A DNA stretch of 64,000 nt from Collybia mongolica (Eukaryota > Basidiomycota > Agaricomycetes > Agaricales > Clitocybaceae). How positions within the stretch are numbered: position 1 is the stretch's first letter; every line of letters begins with the position of its first letter. The stretch is from assembly GCA_013420905.1 (NCBI GenBank), contig JAAXNY010000006.1, positions 992,001 to 1,056,000 of the forward strand, read 5' to 3'. The notes below the pieces were generated by a model. That model did not search any database and had not been told where the DNA came from. It saw only the letters and a program-made list of their open reading frames with translations. Made by a program: the position numbers and the translations under genes. Of this stretch, positions 35,806-48,750 are shown piece by piece.

Positions 35806-38800
35806 CTAATCATCCTCAAACAATGAATCCTCCGCCGTCCCGTCGTCCGAAATGACCTCCACATATTTCTTCGCCTGCGTCCTTGCCGCTCTAGCCCTCG
35901 CAGGTGGTGGCAGCTCATCATAATCCATCATATCGTCCTCATCCTCATCCTCATCCTCCGTCATCTTCTTTGGCGCTGCTGCCTTCTTCGGCTTGGGCGG
36001 CGACGCAGGCTTCATCTTCTGCGATATCTTTCGCGGCACAGGAACAATCGCCTTTTTCTTTGCCTCAGATGGCCCCGCCTTGGTGAAGAAGTCGGTCACT
36101 TCCGCCTGCACCCCAGGACTCGCCTTCTTTTTCTTCGCAGCGGGCTTGATGAACAGATCATCCTCAGACTCGTTCGACGCAATACCCAGGCTGTGTGCGA
36201 AATGTTCAAATCCACACTCCCCCTTGACCGCGTGTTTTACACGACGTACCTTTTCCGTTTCGACGTTTCCGCAGCCTTTCCTTTCCCTTTCGCAGCTGCC
36301 TTTGCCGAGATATCTTCCTCTTCTTCTTCCTCCTCCTCAGAGTCTTCCCTGCGCGTGTCCGTCAGTTTAACAATCAACAATTGTAGCGTCCAGCTTACCT
36401 GCTCTTTGCCGCCACCTTCCCTTTAGTCTTGGGTGGGGGCAGCTCCACCTCCTCAGAGTCCGAATCAATAACCATCGGTTTCACAGGCGCAGCCTTCCTC
36501 TTCGGCAGCGGCTTCTCCATGACTTCCACTTCCGAGTCCGAATCCTGCTTGATCACCTTCTTCGGTGCCGCCGCGCGTTTCGGCGCAGCCTTATCGACCA
36601 CCATGGGCGCGTCCTCCTCATCCTCCTCTTTCTTCTTCACAGCCCCAGCAGCAGCAGCGGGCTTCGGCTTCTTCGATTCGGGTGCTTTGCGCTTGGCAGC
36701 AGGTGCCTTTAGGGGTTTGAAGTCGTCATCATCGTCAGACCCGCCACGTCTCGCACCACCAATCGATTTACGCGTCTGGAGCACGGCCTGCTTCCGTTTC
36801 ACCTTCTTGCCGTTTGCATCAAGCTGTGAGCCCTGCTCAAATTTCTTGCAATCTTCCTGCAGGACCATCTGTCAAGTTCCCCCCCATTTAAATGAAAAAG
36901 TGTTCATTACCTCCCACGCTTCGAGGAACTTGTCAAGGTCAGTATTCCACATTTCTTTTGGAGACTTTTCAAGCAGAACAAGCAACTCCCTCTCCTTATC
37001 CTCTGCCTGTGCCCGCAGCTTCTCAATCCTCTCCTTCGTCAGACTGTAGATGGCCATTCCCAGCAAATAGTCGTAGTCGTTAGCTTCTCCAGGTTCGTCC
37101 TCCTTCTCGTCGTCCTCTGCCGCATCTTCGTTCTCCCCAGCACTCTTTGCAACCGCAACCTTCTTAAATGGCCGGAAGTTATGTTTGCGGAGGTCCACAA
37201 CAATGTCTGTTTTCTTGCGATTGGAAACGACTAGCTGCTTGTCGACGATCATCTGGATGAACCGGGCTTGATTCGTCAACTTTTCGAACGCGTTCTGTAT
37301 CTCATTTGCTAAAAAGTCCTGCAGAACAAATCAGAGTCTCGGTGGAGTCAAGCAAACAGAACAACATACTTTGCGCTTCTGGTAATACGCCAGACGCATA
37401 GGATAGTAAGCCTCAAGGACTTCCTCGGGCGAATCGTACTTCCTGATCTTGCCATCAAAGTCGAAACATATCATGTTGCTGGTGTTGATCTTGCCTGTGA
37501 GTTTGAAGAACTCGATCAGGCCTTGTTCTTCAGCCTTTTCGAGTTCCTTCGCCCCCATTGAAATAACAAAGTGAATATTGATGTTGTCATGGTGCTCTTT
37601 ATAATCCTACCAAGTCCATTAGTATCAGCCAAAAACCCATGCTTTAAAACATACTTTGATGAGCCCATCACCCTTCTCTTTATCCCCGACGATCATGGCT
37701 TCTAGATCGGCCTTGTACTTCTCAGTCCACACATGAATAGGCAGCTCCGTAATTTCAACCGTAGTGTCGTTGATCTTGCGTACCACCCCTGTCACGTCGT
37801 ATTTGTGCTTTGACACCTCTTTAATCTCGCCCTTGAAGCCACGCCACCAAGGAATCATAGTTACTTGCTCTTCTCCATTCATCAGCCGTCGCAGGTTGGA
37901 AACGATCTCTGTGGGGTTATAACAGGGTATTGTCGTACTCCATCCTTGCGGAAAGTAATCAACGGTCAGCATCAACACAAGGGCTGAGACTTACCTGTGC
38001 CAATACCTTCCGCACCATTGATCAGTACCATGGGCACAACAGGCATATACCACTCAGGCTCAATCACCAAGTTATCGTCCTTCTGTTGGTTCAACAGTGC
38101 TTCATCGGCCGGGTTGAAGATAATCTTCGAGATCGAAGTAGGCTCGGTGAAAATATACCTAGGAGAGGCATGATTCTTGCCTCCCTGTTCACGCGTACCA
38201 TATTGACCGCTCGGGTTGAGCAAGCTGAGATTATTGCTTCCAACGAAATTCTGGGCCAGATTGACAATGGTCTGCGCTAAACTGACCTCACCGTGATGGT
38301 AGGCAGCCTGTTCGCCAATATAACCAACTAGTTGGGCAACCTGCAGGCTATCAATCTATATAGTAATGTTTGAATCCATAGATAGACAAACCTTGATTTC
38401 CTTCTTCATCTTACGTTTAAAGCAAGCCCACATAACTTTCCTTTGTCCAGGCTTTAAACCATCCGCCACGGAGGGTATAGAACGGATGTTATCCGCCATG
38501 GAAAACAGAATAAGCTCCTTGTTTATGAATTCCGAGTAGGGAATCTCCTCCAATCGATGATCCAAGAATGTTCCCGGCTATGCCACAGTTATATTTAATA
38601 CTTTTTTTTTGCATGCCGGACGATACGTACCCTAAACTGACGCAGCCATTCTTTTCTTTCATCGGCCTTCTTTTTGCTGAATGCGAGGTCAATAAGCTCC
38701 TTATCACCATCCTGAGTAGGAGCAAACGGAATCATATGCTTTTTCATATGACTAAAGTAATCTCGAGCGTCTGCGTCACTGCTTGTTCCCAGACCCTATA

Positions 38801-41334
38801 GGACCTGAATTTAGGAATGACAAAACCGAATACAATGACATAAATCACCTTGAAATACTTGGAATCCCATCGTTTGGCATTGGGAGTTTCCTCCAACCAC
38901 TGTTCATATTCCGGAATGGTGAAGAAGTCACGACGTTGATTTCCTTTCGTGACCTAAGTCACGAACGATCAGACCGCGATTGGGTATATAAGAGAAAAAT
39001 GTGGGACGTACTCGGACAATCGGTGTCACGAACTCAACAAGAAACTCAGGTAACTTCAGAAGGGACGGATAAAAATGATCCAGGAAATTTATCAATAATC
39101 CCTTGATGTGCGACCCATCATGATCCTACTTAATGATGAGCGGATTTGGGAGGGGTCAGAGCAAAATATGTTATTCACCTGATCCGTCATGATCATGAGA
39201 CGGCCATACCGTAAGCTGGCAGTATTCATATAATCCTTGTTGTGCTGCAATCCCATGATTTTCTTGATATTCTGGATTTCTTCGTTCTTCATGATCTGGT
39301 CATGCTTGGCCTCGCGGACGTTCAAAAGCTTTCCGCGCAAAGGGAATACTCCAAAATTGTCTCTCCCGACGACGCCCAGGCCGGCAACAGCGAGAGCCTT
39401 GGCAGAATCTCCTTCAGTGAGGATCAACGTACAATCCTTGGCGTGTTTCGTTCCCGCGTTATTTGCGTCTGAAAGCTTGGTCAAGCCAATTAGTCTGATG
39501 AGAAAGGAAAAAACGTTAGTTTCATGTCACTTGAGGGAGAAGAGATATTATCCACCGACTACGTTTGGTTCCATCCGTCCTCTTGATCTGCTGGTCAGCT
39601 TTGAACTTCGCCCAGTTCAAGATATTGTCAATGATTGCCGATTTTTGAACTACAGATATCTTAATTCTAGCACACCAGCTCGAAAAGGACATCAGGATAT
39701 ACCTTTCTTCAAAAAATCTTCAGAAATGACTGGTTTAGTCCCAAATTTAGATGCGGGAAGGGTAAGAGTCTCCTTCGTTTGACTGTCGAAAGTCGGGTTC
39801 TCGATTAACGAGTTGACAAAAAGCCACATATGGCTCTTTATCTGCGCAGGCTTAACCGTAGCTGCTTTGTTCTTTTTTGATATGGCAGCCACCAAGTTCT
39901 TCGCAATCTGGTCGGAGATGTGCGTGACATGTGTGCCTCCCTTGGTTGTAGAGATAGAATTGGCGAAGGAAACAAATTGGAAGGTGCCCTCAGAAACTGC
40001 AAAGGCAATCTCCCACCGAGGACTAATCTGTTCGTAGATTACCATCGGCTTGGCCTGCGCGGCGCCACCCGAGTTTTCGGTAGCCTCGGCGTGCACAGAT
40101 TGGATATACATGTCCACATACTGCTTGAAATTCTTGATTTTCAAACGTTCATCGTTCAAGAATACCTTGACATCCTTGACAGTGCCGGCCATGTCGAAGA
40201 CGCGTTTGCGAAGAAGACTGGCGGTATCCTCGTCGATGCGTTCCATTCCAAAACGTTTGAGATCTGGTCGAAAGGTGACACGAGTCCACTCTTCTCCCTT
40301 TGCGTTTTTGGTAATCTTCGGCTTCCCACATATACTCATGTTCTCCGTCCAAGTCTGCTTATACTTTTGGTGAGTGTTCTTGTCCGCAGTCTCCACGGTG
40401 AATTCATGAGAGTATATGTTCGCGAGTTTAGCACCATATCCGTTGCGTCCACCTGTGAGTTTCTTTTCGTCGTCGTCATAATTTGAGGATGAGAGGAGAT
40501 GCCCAAAGATCAGCTCCGGAATGTACATCTTCTCCTGGGAGTGCATCTCGATAGGAATTCCACGACCGTTGTTGTATACTGATATGGTACATGCATCGAT
40601 GTCGATATTGACTTTGAGTGTGTCCATAGAGGTGTCATTAATCTGAAAATGACATCGTCATTATGGACCAAGCATAAGTACTGAAGTAGACATACCTTGT
40701 TGTCAGCAGCATTCACAAGGATCTCGTCTACAATTTTGAAGAAACCGGGAACGTATTTGACTTCTCGATGCACCATACGTTTATTGTCAGAATCATACGT
40801 CCACATGGCCTGTGTGATTGTTTCGACACTGCCAATATACGAGTCTGGCCGCTTTAGAATGTGTTCAAGTTGCGATAGCTATGAGGGCTATGCTCAGTAG
40901 TTATAGATGAAGCATAAGGAACCGCGTTGGACCTTCGTGTACATCTCGGATGCAGTTTTCTTCTTCCCAGATGCGGCTGGTCGAGCCTTGGGGGCCACCG
41001 AGGGAGGCCCATCCTCATCAAACGCGTCATCCTCTTCATCTACGTCTATAGTACTATCTTCTCCGTTCTCGTCATGATCAACAAGAACTTTCTTCTTTGT
41101 GGTTAACTTAGCCTTGATTGTCGCTTTTACCGTCGTAGGCTTCAGCTTCACAGCTGGTTTCGTGGTTTTTGGAGCAGCTTTTGCTTTTGGAGGTACCTTG
41201 GCCTAACAACGTGTAAGACCGCTGCAACCAAGTCAGACGGCCTTGAGACGCACCTTCTTTGCGGGAGCATAACCTTCGGATTCAGAACCAGAGACATTGT
41301 CAAAGTCAAAATTTTCGCCCCCCGACGAGCTCAT
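35806..41334 (-). CDS. TOP2: DNA topoisomerase II
   Basis: The start is at 41334 (MSSSGGENFDFDNVSGSESEG). Roughly fifteen exons encode a full-length enzyme of about 1,500 residues. After a basic/acidic leader comes the GHKL ATPase (EILVNAADNK, VYNNGRGIPIEMH, GGRNGYGAKLANI) and the transducer with QTKETLTLP. The TOPRIM fold has EGDSAKALAVAG and DQDHDGSHIKGL. The winged helix has the catalytic Tyr in ASPRYIFT, then the tower and C-gate (AEGIGTGWSTTIP). The C-terminal domain is a disordered, nuclear-type tail of acidic Ser-Asp-Ser-Glu clusters (SDSEVEV, DSDSEEVEL) alternating with Lys/Pro/Ala blocks, resembling CK2 sites. It ends TAEDSLFEDD. The enzyme passes duplex through a transient double-strand break in an ATP-dependent cycle. 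Two ACGCGT boxes lie just upstream. Confidence 0.97.
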
Positions 41335-42010
41335 GTTAAACGTAGGCTAAGAGATGACTGAAGATTGGTCTGTCGTTATGTTGAGGTGGCTGTGAACAAT
41401 GAAAGCGGCGCGTCACGGTAAACGATTTCAACGAGGATGGACACGTGACAAGTGATCTTACGCGTTTTTTGATTCTGAAATTCAAACGGCCATCGACGCG
41501 TCTTTTCTCGTAAATACCAAAGAGTCATGACAAGTATGGGCTATGCTCTCGCCACCCGAAGAGCCCCGCACACAGGAAATAACATTCTCATGCTCAGCCC
41601 TCCCGTGGATAATCTCGGCAAATTAACGCAACCCCTTACATAATAACAAGGACTTCAAGGCACACGGACCACCAATTACGACCGTACTTAGCGTATGGTC
41701 GACTCGGAGTCCATGGAATGCATGGACTTTGTGGGCGCTTATCGTGATATTTCGGTACTAACAATTTTCACCACCCCTCAGCCCCTTCACTGAATATAAG
41801 GGTCGTACCCCTCTTTTTTCCTCTGTCTGAACCTTGGACGTCAACCACGATTGGCAACTGATTCACAACCTCGATTCACAACTTCGATTCACGCCACCAA
41901 AAAACCATTATAAACCCAGGTACTGCAAACACAGGGCCCTCCCTTACCCATCCTGAAGCCCCTAACGCCCCCGCTCCCCCCAAGTTTCAGACTCACGACC
42001 AAACTACGAA
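41335..42010. other. Divergent intergenic region, TOP2 promoter side
   Basis: About 680 nt between TOP2 (minus) and a tiny spliced gene (plus). It contains the two ACGCGT boxes listed separately. A short tandem repetition of a CGATTCAC-containing unit lies near 41860-41893 and is probably 5' leader of the downstream small gene. Confidence 0.5.
41460..41501. promoter_or_regulatory. Pair of ACGCGT (MCB-like) boxes upstream of TOP2
   Basis: ACGCGT occurs at 41460-41465 and 41496-41501, about 125-165 nt upstream of the TOP2 ATG. MCB elements of this sequence recruit MBF in ascomycetes and drive G1/S transcription of replication genes. A cell-cycle role here is inference. Confidence 0.45.
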
Positions 42011-42321
42011 ATGGAAAGATCATGGAGCGGCACACGAGTCTTTTATTGGGGTTCTGATTCACAGATCCGGTACGGGACAGTCCTAGAATCCACCCGTATG
42101 AAGGATGTATGTTTTTCAGTTCTTCATCTTCCAGTATCAAGGTCTAATTGATACTATTTAGGGCACCCAGGTCTTCAACATCAAGCCTGATATTGGGAGT
42201 GCAGTCACATTGCCGTATGCTTCGCTTTTTTCTTCATTCATACCAGACTTTATCTTGGTCTCTCAGTGCAGCTGGCGTCACAATTGTACCAAATACTCCG
42301 AGTGCTCCACAACGAGTGTGA
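42011..42321 (+). CDS. Tiny spliced protein of unknown function
   Basis: Three exons give about 67 residues: MERSWSGTRVFYWGSDSQIR, then YGTVLESTRMKD, an intron with GTATGT..TTTAG ends, GTQVFNIKPDIGSAVTLP, a second intron GTATGC..CTCAG, and AAGVTIVPNTPSAPQRV (stop 42319-42321). The coding exons are too short for ordinary ORF detection. Introns of about 50 nt with consensus ends that keep one frame argue that the gene is real. A Trp/Tyr-rich N-terminus with alternating hydrophobic residues suggests a small beta-strand fold. I recall similar short proteins among basidiomycete hypotheticals, but I cannot name a family or role. It is divergent from TOP2 and convergent with the ABCF3 gene. Confidence 0.65.
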
Positions 42322-42533
42322 TCGTCCTCCAAACATGTGGGAAATACAGACAATTACTTTTGGGAACAGAATTGGGGCTAACAATGCACGGTTTCATCTC
42401 ATTATACTTTTTCGGGACAAGTTTGTAGTGTGTAGAATAACACTCGGAACAAACACCGATATTCCCCGATTGGAGTGTTTGGTATATTCCCTTCACCCAG
42501 TCCTACTTTCAGTCGGCTACTCCATACTACCCC

Positions 42534-45500
42534 TCAAGGCTTCGCTTTGATGTTGCTCACAATCAGTTTCTATTACGGCAATTTTGGGTGAGAACGTGAA
42601 TTTTTTTTCTGAGAATAATTGATGGCGTACCTTGTAGCTTTGAACATCGCCTTTGAATTTCATGACAGTTCTATCTCCGCATACCCAGAGCTAACAAAAG
42701 TTTCGTTGAGCAAGATAGATGTCAAGGATGAATTCACTCCCACCTCTCTCGCAACTGTCGTAATAAAACGTTCGTCGTGAGAAATCACAATGACACCTCC
42801 ATTCCATTTTTGCAGCGCTGTCATGAGAGCATCAAGTCCCTATATATGCCACAATGAGCCATCATCGGAGTTTCTTATCATGGTACATACTTCGATATCC
42901 AAGTGATTGGTAGGCTGAAGAGATGATTTAGTTAATGGTTCATGATAGAAATTTTAGCTTACTTCGTCAAGCAACAAAATGTGGGGCTGCTGAAGAGATA
43001 ATACCGCAAAGGCAACACGGGATTTTTGGCCCCCACTCAAGGTTCCAATCGTCTGTAATCTGACGTTGTTGTCAGTGGGGATAGGGGCAGACTATTAGAA
43101 TCCATTGACCCAGTCATTCCGCTAATTTGGAAATTTCCAAGGTGTCCTCTGTACTCCTGTTCTGTTTTTCCTGGGAATTTCGATGCCAAAAACTGAACGG
43201 GTGTCATGGTGGGGATAAGTGAGTCAACATGATGTTGGGCAAAATATCCCCTGAGGTGTTAAGGATGTCAGTATCATTTCACGATGGAAAATACAACATA
43301 CACTCGAAGGCGACCATTTCGGTTCACATGCCCCGCCAACGGATTCAGTTCTCCCGTTAATATTTTTATGCTGGAAGAGAACTACGTTCAGACCATGCAT
43401 AGGCCATAAGTAACCAGAACGCACAGGGTGGACTTTCCAGCGCCATTAGCACCGACGATTGCGATCCTAGAATCGAGCCCAACGTCGATATTGACACTCT
43501 TGAGAATAAGCTTGTCAGGGGTGTAACCAAATGTTACTTCCGACATCTGGAGTAGCGGTGGTGATATCTTCTCTGTTTCAGGGAACCTTGGATGACGTTG
43601 TCAAGCAATCTTACATGTCGTCGAACATTACTCACTTAAATTGTTCTGTCTCCTCTTGTTCAGGAGGCTGTAAATCTGGAAGCTAGGACCCCTGTCAGCG
43701 AATGAAGCATGTAGCGCAAGATGTCATTACCTTTTCTAATATTTTGATTTTCATCTGGGCTTGTGCAGCTAAAGTTGAAAGGATTGGCTTCCACACCATA
43801 TAACATGGAGATAATAAATGCAAAAAACGTACCACGATTGGCATTGTACCTCCAACGATCTATAAAGGCCTGCAGATGTTTGCGATAATCCATTTGGGTA
43901 TCGTATTCCTTTCGGAGGTTACGATCACGCTCCGATTTTGTGGAGTAGAATTGTGTGAAGTTTCTTAATAAGAGTATCAAGTACACACGCAGTAGAGAAT
44001 GTATATTTTACGAACCCTTTGTAGTAATCCAACCGGCCAGAATGTTGGTGGACAATATCGGTTGCAACCGCATCCCTAGTGATAATTAACAAGAGAAAAA
44101 CGCAAAATGCCATCAGCATACAGGAATGCACGGTCATGGGAACTGAGGTGCAAAAATCAGATCCTTGAAAGACAACGAACATGTAAGACCCACACAACAA
44201 GCAGTGTCCCAGGCCATGTTTGAAGATAATCCTCCAACCAAGCTAGTGCATTAAGATCGACTGTAGCACGTGGATCAGGGTCGCTTTCACATTTATGAAA
44301 CAGACAACATACTGTGATTCGAAGGTTCGTCCAAAAGCAATAACGCGGGCTATAAATATGATGGTTGGATTTGAAACTGGCTTTTCGGTTGATATGCCTA
44401 CCTTGACAAATAAAGCTCGTGCCAATGCTAGCCGCATGCTAAAACTATGTGTCAAAAGCTTTTCATACGCATAGCAACCTCCATAATACGTACCGCCAAC
44501 CTCCACTAAATGACCTTGTTGGCCGCTGTTGATCTGCCTCATCAAATCCAAGACCTTAAAGTAATTGTCAGATACTTGTTAGTTAGTCACGTAACTACCG
44601 CCTTACCTGCAAGCAACGCCGCAGCCCGAGCGGGACCACTTGCTGCATCCATATCCGACAACCGAGCATGCACTTCTGATAACCTTGCAGAAAGCTCCTC
44701 TCTGGCGTCTTCAAACCGCTTTTCGTCGCCCTCTGCCTCGAGTTCGGTTAATTTCGAATTCAAATTGCTTTCTTCTTTCAGAAGATGGTCCCTCCAAACA
44801 TCGGCTTTCAACACGGACTCGATTGCCAATGTATCATCTCCGGTTATCTGGCAGTTTATGAATACCAGGAAATAAAGGATCTAGCGGAATGCGAACCTCT
44901 TGTTCGACAAAGAGAATGCTGATATGAGGCGGGATTGGGACCTCACGCATTGCGATATGTCGCAGAAGTGTTGACTTTCCAACACCTGTATGTGTACATT
45001 AAAGTCAAAATTATGAACAACGATCAGAACAGATGGGCAGTTACCGTTTCTACCAATAAGGCCATACCGCCGACCATGTGCAAGTGTAAGCGTTGCACCG
45101 GAACTGCACCATACAAAAGTGTGAATTGGTGCCAACGCCAAGATCCAGCCAATACTTACAGGATACGGTTAGAAGCAAAGCTAACATCGATGGAAGGCAA
45201 GTGTATATCCTTGCTTTTTTGTTTCGCAGAAGCACTGGACTCTAGGGGGTTGATCTAGATGTTCAAGATTGAGATTACAGATACAATTCTAATGATTCGC
45301 ACAAACCTTCATAAACATCTCTTCGTAGGTTTGCTGAAATACAGATCAATGCATCATTTGTGCGTGATATTGTTGGAACTGACTTGTTTTCGATGGGCAT
45401 CCAAAAGCTTGGAACCCTCATAAAGGTCTCTTCGAGAGCGTTTCTCAATCTTTGCCTACATGACTTGCATTAAAAAATAGAGCCTTTTATCTTCGGAAAA

Positions 45501-45967
45501 ACCTGACTTTGAGTTTTGCTTCCTGTTTTTCAAGTTTCTTGACGTCCACTCGAGATGCTCTTAGGTATCATGTTTATCAGACTAATAATAGGTATACAGG
45601 TATAGTTAACGCACTTCCCCTTGTTGATCGACTCTAGATCAACACCCTCGGCGAGCGCAATGGTGTTGGACATTTGCGCCTTGCTCATGTCCATTACTTT
45701 ATCCAATTTGAGGAGTTTCGGCCCAGATCTGTTCTTCAGCCGAATGTTCAGCTGCTCTTCCAGGAGGTCCCCCAGCTTCAGCATAAGTTTTTCCAGAACA
45801 TCTTCGTTGTCTCCAGCGAGGGATGCGAGCATGTCGTGTGCAATCTGCAACACGTCCTCTTCCTCGCCAGCATCGTCAACTAAGTATCCAGCGAGGTATT
45901 GCACAATAACCTCCTCGGTTCCTGGAAAGCTTGTACGAATTTCTTCCGCAATATCCTCTGATGACAT
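42534..45967 (-). CDS. ABC-F ATPase, GCN20/ABCF3-type
   Basis: The start is at 45967 ([20 protein letters not shown]). The N-terminal 190 residues or so match the extension of the Gcn20/ABCF3 class ([34 protein letters not shown]), which in yeast binds Gcn1. Two ATPase domains follow without membrane segments. NBD1 has Walker A GRNGVGKST (split by an intron), signature [16 protein letters not shown] and Walker [14 protein letters not shown]2 has [40 protein letters not shown] and ILLLDEPTNHLD. A charged linker ([20 protein letters not shown]) joins them. More than fifteen small introns are present. The C-terminus ends [13 protein letters not shown] after a last intron. Gcn20 and Gcn1 promote Gcn2 activation on stalled ribosomes during amino-acid starvation. 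Confidence 0.94.
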
Positions 45968-46393
45968 ATTAGAGGGAGGTTACTGGGCTTGCACACTACA
46001 CAGCTGGTAAGTATGTCGAAGGAGAACGTGATGTCGACTCGATCACGGGTTCGGCAAATGGCTCAACGCTCGGCAGATTTTTCATGTGCCGACATCACCG
46101 TTGTGTGATTTCTTGCTGCTGGTTGACTGTTACAGGTAGCAAACTACAAGCGCCAAGCAACCAACTGACAGGATCATCAAATCTCTTCCCCCACAAATTT
46201 CCGAGAAATCAATGGTCACCGGTCACTGATGAGACACAGCTTCTCCTGAGCGAATCATCTTTATAACTTGGGCTCGATTTTCTTATCCCGTTCTGAATCT
46301 TCCCGGAATTTATGCCTTCTAGGCCCATCGCTGGTTACCCGCTGGTACCCTTCCCCTGACGACCCAGTCGCTTTTTTTTTCCACTTGTGGTCC
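45968..46393. other. Divergent intergenic region between ABCF3 and a surface-protein gene
   Basis: About 425 nt, presumably both promoters. A T-run (46375-46381) and CT-rich sequence precede the downstream ATG. No other feature was recognised. Confidence 0.5.
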
Positions 46394-47950
46394 ATGCAGC
46401 AAATATGCTTTCTTGCTCTCTTTCTTATCCTTCCAGCGAGTCTGGCAGCCCTGGTCAATGTCACGGTTGATGACGAACTTGGCGATTCAGTAACGGGTGG
46501 ACTAATCACATACGTACCAAAGGATGCCTGGAACTCGGGACCCACATGTAAGCGATGTGTGGCGAATGTTGACGCAAACCAAGTTCGCAACGGTATTTAC
46601 ATTCATCTATCATGCGTACCACACCCTGAACTCAGTGTTAAGGTACCTGGCACGAAGGAGCGTTTGTGAGTCATTGAGCTGTGGATTAAGCATTCGTTTC
46701 TGAATATGGAGCCCGGTTAGAGTCAGAGGCCTGGAAGCACCGATGTGAATACTCCGCTCAATGCGACCATGTCTTTCTATGGTGCGTGTCGTGAGTTTGC
46801 ACGCGCGCACGTCCATGCTGATGTTGTTCTCGATAGGCACAGCAGTATATGTGTATTGTGTACTTGCAAATACGCAACGCCATTCAAAGTGCGGCTTGTT
46901 TATGTAAAATAAGTGGGTCTATTCTGACACGCTAGAAATTTCAGTGACGAATTGGACTTGGCTTTTCGTATCGATCACCACGAAATGGGTTCGTTTACCC
47001 GAGAACCACCGAAGGATGTGACCGAGCCCTTTGAGTATAATGTTCCTGTTTTTGCGGTCGATTCGCTCCCCCAGGAAAATCATACACTCACAATCACGAA
47101 CGGTCGTACTGATGGCCAAACGTCATTTCTCATTCTCGATTACATCGTTTATTCGTGAGTACAGTCACTACGAGCTACTCGTTTCTGATATTTCCGTGAA
47201 AGATATGACAACAGCCTACCAGTCCCAACCACACTTTATAGAGTCGGCGCGGAAGCGACAAGCCGAATCGCATCCGCGTCCCCATCCCCACCGTCGCCCT
47301 CACCCACACCACAGCCCAATCCAACTGGTAAAATTATCGGTGGGGTTCTAGGATCAGTAGCTTGTATTCTTCTCATTCTTGTTGCGCTTTTGTTTCGACG
47401 TCAACAAAAAGTCCAGAAGTCCAACGAGCTTCCTGCTCCTGTCAGTACCTCCAACGCGTTCCTCCCAGGAGAATACATACGTCGCTGGATCCGAAAAACT
47501 CCCTTTAGCAATTCCTCAGCAAATTCTCACTTCTCGTTTAACCCAAGTCTCTTCGTCTTGCCTATACGGAATCGTGCCTGGAGTCACAGCCGAGCTTCCC
47601 CATCACCAATCGCTCCCCATCGCTCAAAAGGCGAGAGCCGTCACATTCATCTTCCCCAGCGACTCCTAGACCCGGTGCTTCTGGCTCCACTGCCACCACC
47701 AACTACCAACCGCCTGTCTCCCAGTATCTTAGATACCCACACTCATCTGGCAGCTGACTCTGGTCACCCGTTGTCTATAGCAGAGTGGCGAAGACGAACT
47801 CAGCAAGAGGCAGATGCGGTACCTCCGCGCCTCGACATGTCGGAGGTGGATCTATCAAGTTATTATGAATCAGACAGCTACCATTCGCCCCCTCCTGATC
47901 GCCCACCACCTAAACCAATAGTACGGAGGTTTGCGGTAGTCAATAATTAG
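46394..47950 (+). CDS. Single-pass surface membrane protein with Pro-rich stalk
   Basis: The start at 46394 gives a signal peptide (MQQICFLALFLILPASLAAL). Small introns follow (NG|TWHEGAF; SFYG|TAVYVYCVLANT; HSN|DELDLAFRI; IVYS|VGAEATS). The extracellular part has CKRCVANVD, TPLNATMSFYGTAVYVYCVL and a second beta-rich half ending DGQTSFLILDYIVYS. A Ser/Pro stalk (SASPSPPSPSPTPQPNP) leads to one membrane segment (IIGGVLGSVACILLILVALLF) and a basic RRQQKVQK stop-transfer. The cytoplasmic tail of about 180 residues is Ser/Pro/Arg-rich and ends PPKPIVRRFAVVNN (stop 47948-47950). I associate this architecture with a large basidiomycete family of unknown function whose two beta-rich halves resemble carbohydrate-binding folds. 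A sensor role is inference. An upstream in-frame ATG at 46268 is less likely, since it would bury the signal peptide. Confidence 0.75.
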
Positions 47951-48750
47951 ATCATATACAAATCCCAGACTGATGACTGATCCCTTATGGGACGAACCTC
48001 GATAGGTTTCGGCCCTTTTATAATGGAAGAGTATGAACAAATATAAATGCTCCCCTGAGGATAATTATTAACCGTCTGGTGGTCCGGCTTGGTAAATAAG
48101 TAGCCCATTTGTAGACCTAATCCAGTCTTTTTAATTGACGTATGTAAATCACAGATTATTGATTATTCTCAACTCTGATACATAGACCAGAGTTATACAC
48201 AGATAGATAAGGTAGAGGCAATTCATACACATCTATGTGTAACATGACGTGATGGTGCTTTAGCATTTTTTTTCACGGTCAACCCTTTCACTTGTCCCTG
48301 AATTGTGTTAGCATTCCCTCCAAAAAAAACGACATGCTGCTCCCTATGGGTATTTTTGCAGGATTCTGTTTGCACCAAAAACTCAGAATCTACATTCCAG
48401 AATTTTTCGTGCAAACCGATTCTAGCCTAATGCAGCAGCTGAATCGTCATCTTGATTCTCAGCAGTCGCACAATATTACACTTTGATAGATGAGTATGAA
48501 TGGCATCTACCTTAGTATTAAGAATACCCAATTGCATCAAATCCAGCATCATGACATGTATGTGCTCTCCGAACTGTGTTCCATGATGTATCTTACACTG
48601 TATCAAGATAATTATAGTGGGCGCGAAAAGATGAAAGCATTGCATTGATGTATTCTACACAAATCTACCATGGGTCCAATCCGTAAGTGACATCGTGAGT
48701 CAACGTACAAGAGTGCTATTGTGTTGGTGTGGAGGGTACCGGTCGGTAAG
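47951..48750. other. Convergent 3' intergenic region
   Basis: About 800 nt of AT-rich sequence between the surface-protein gene and the DUF7704 gene. Short open frames on both strands (48223-48486, 48427-48645) have no motifs. Nothing supported. Confidence 0.5.
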
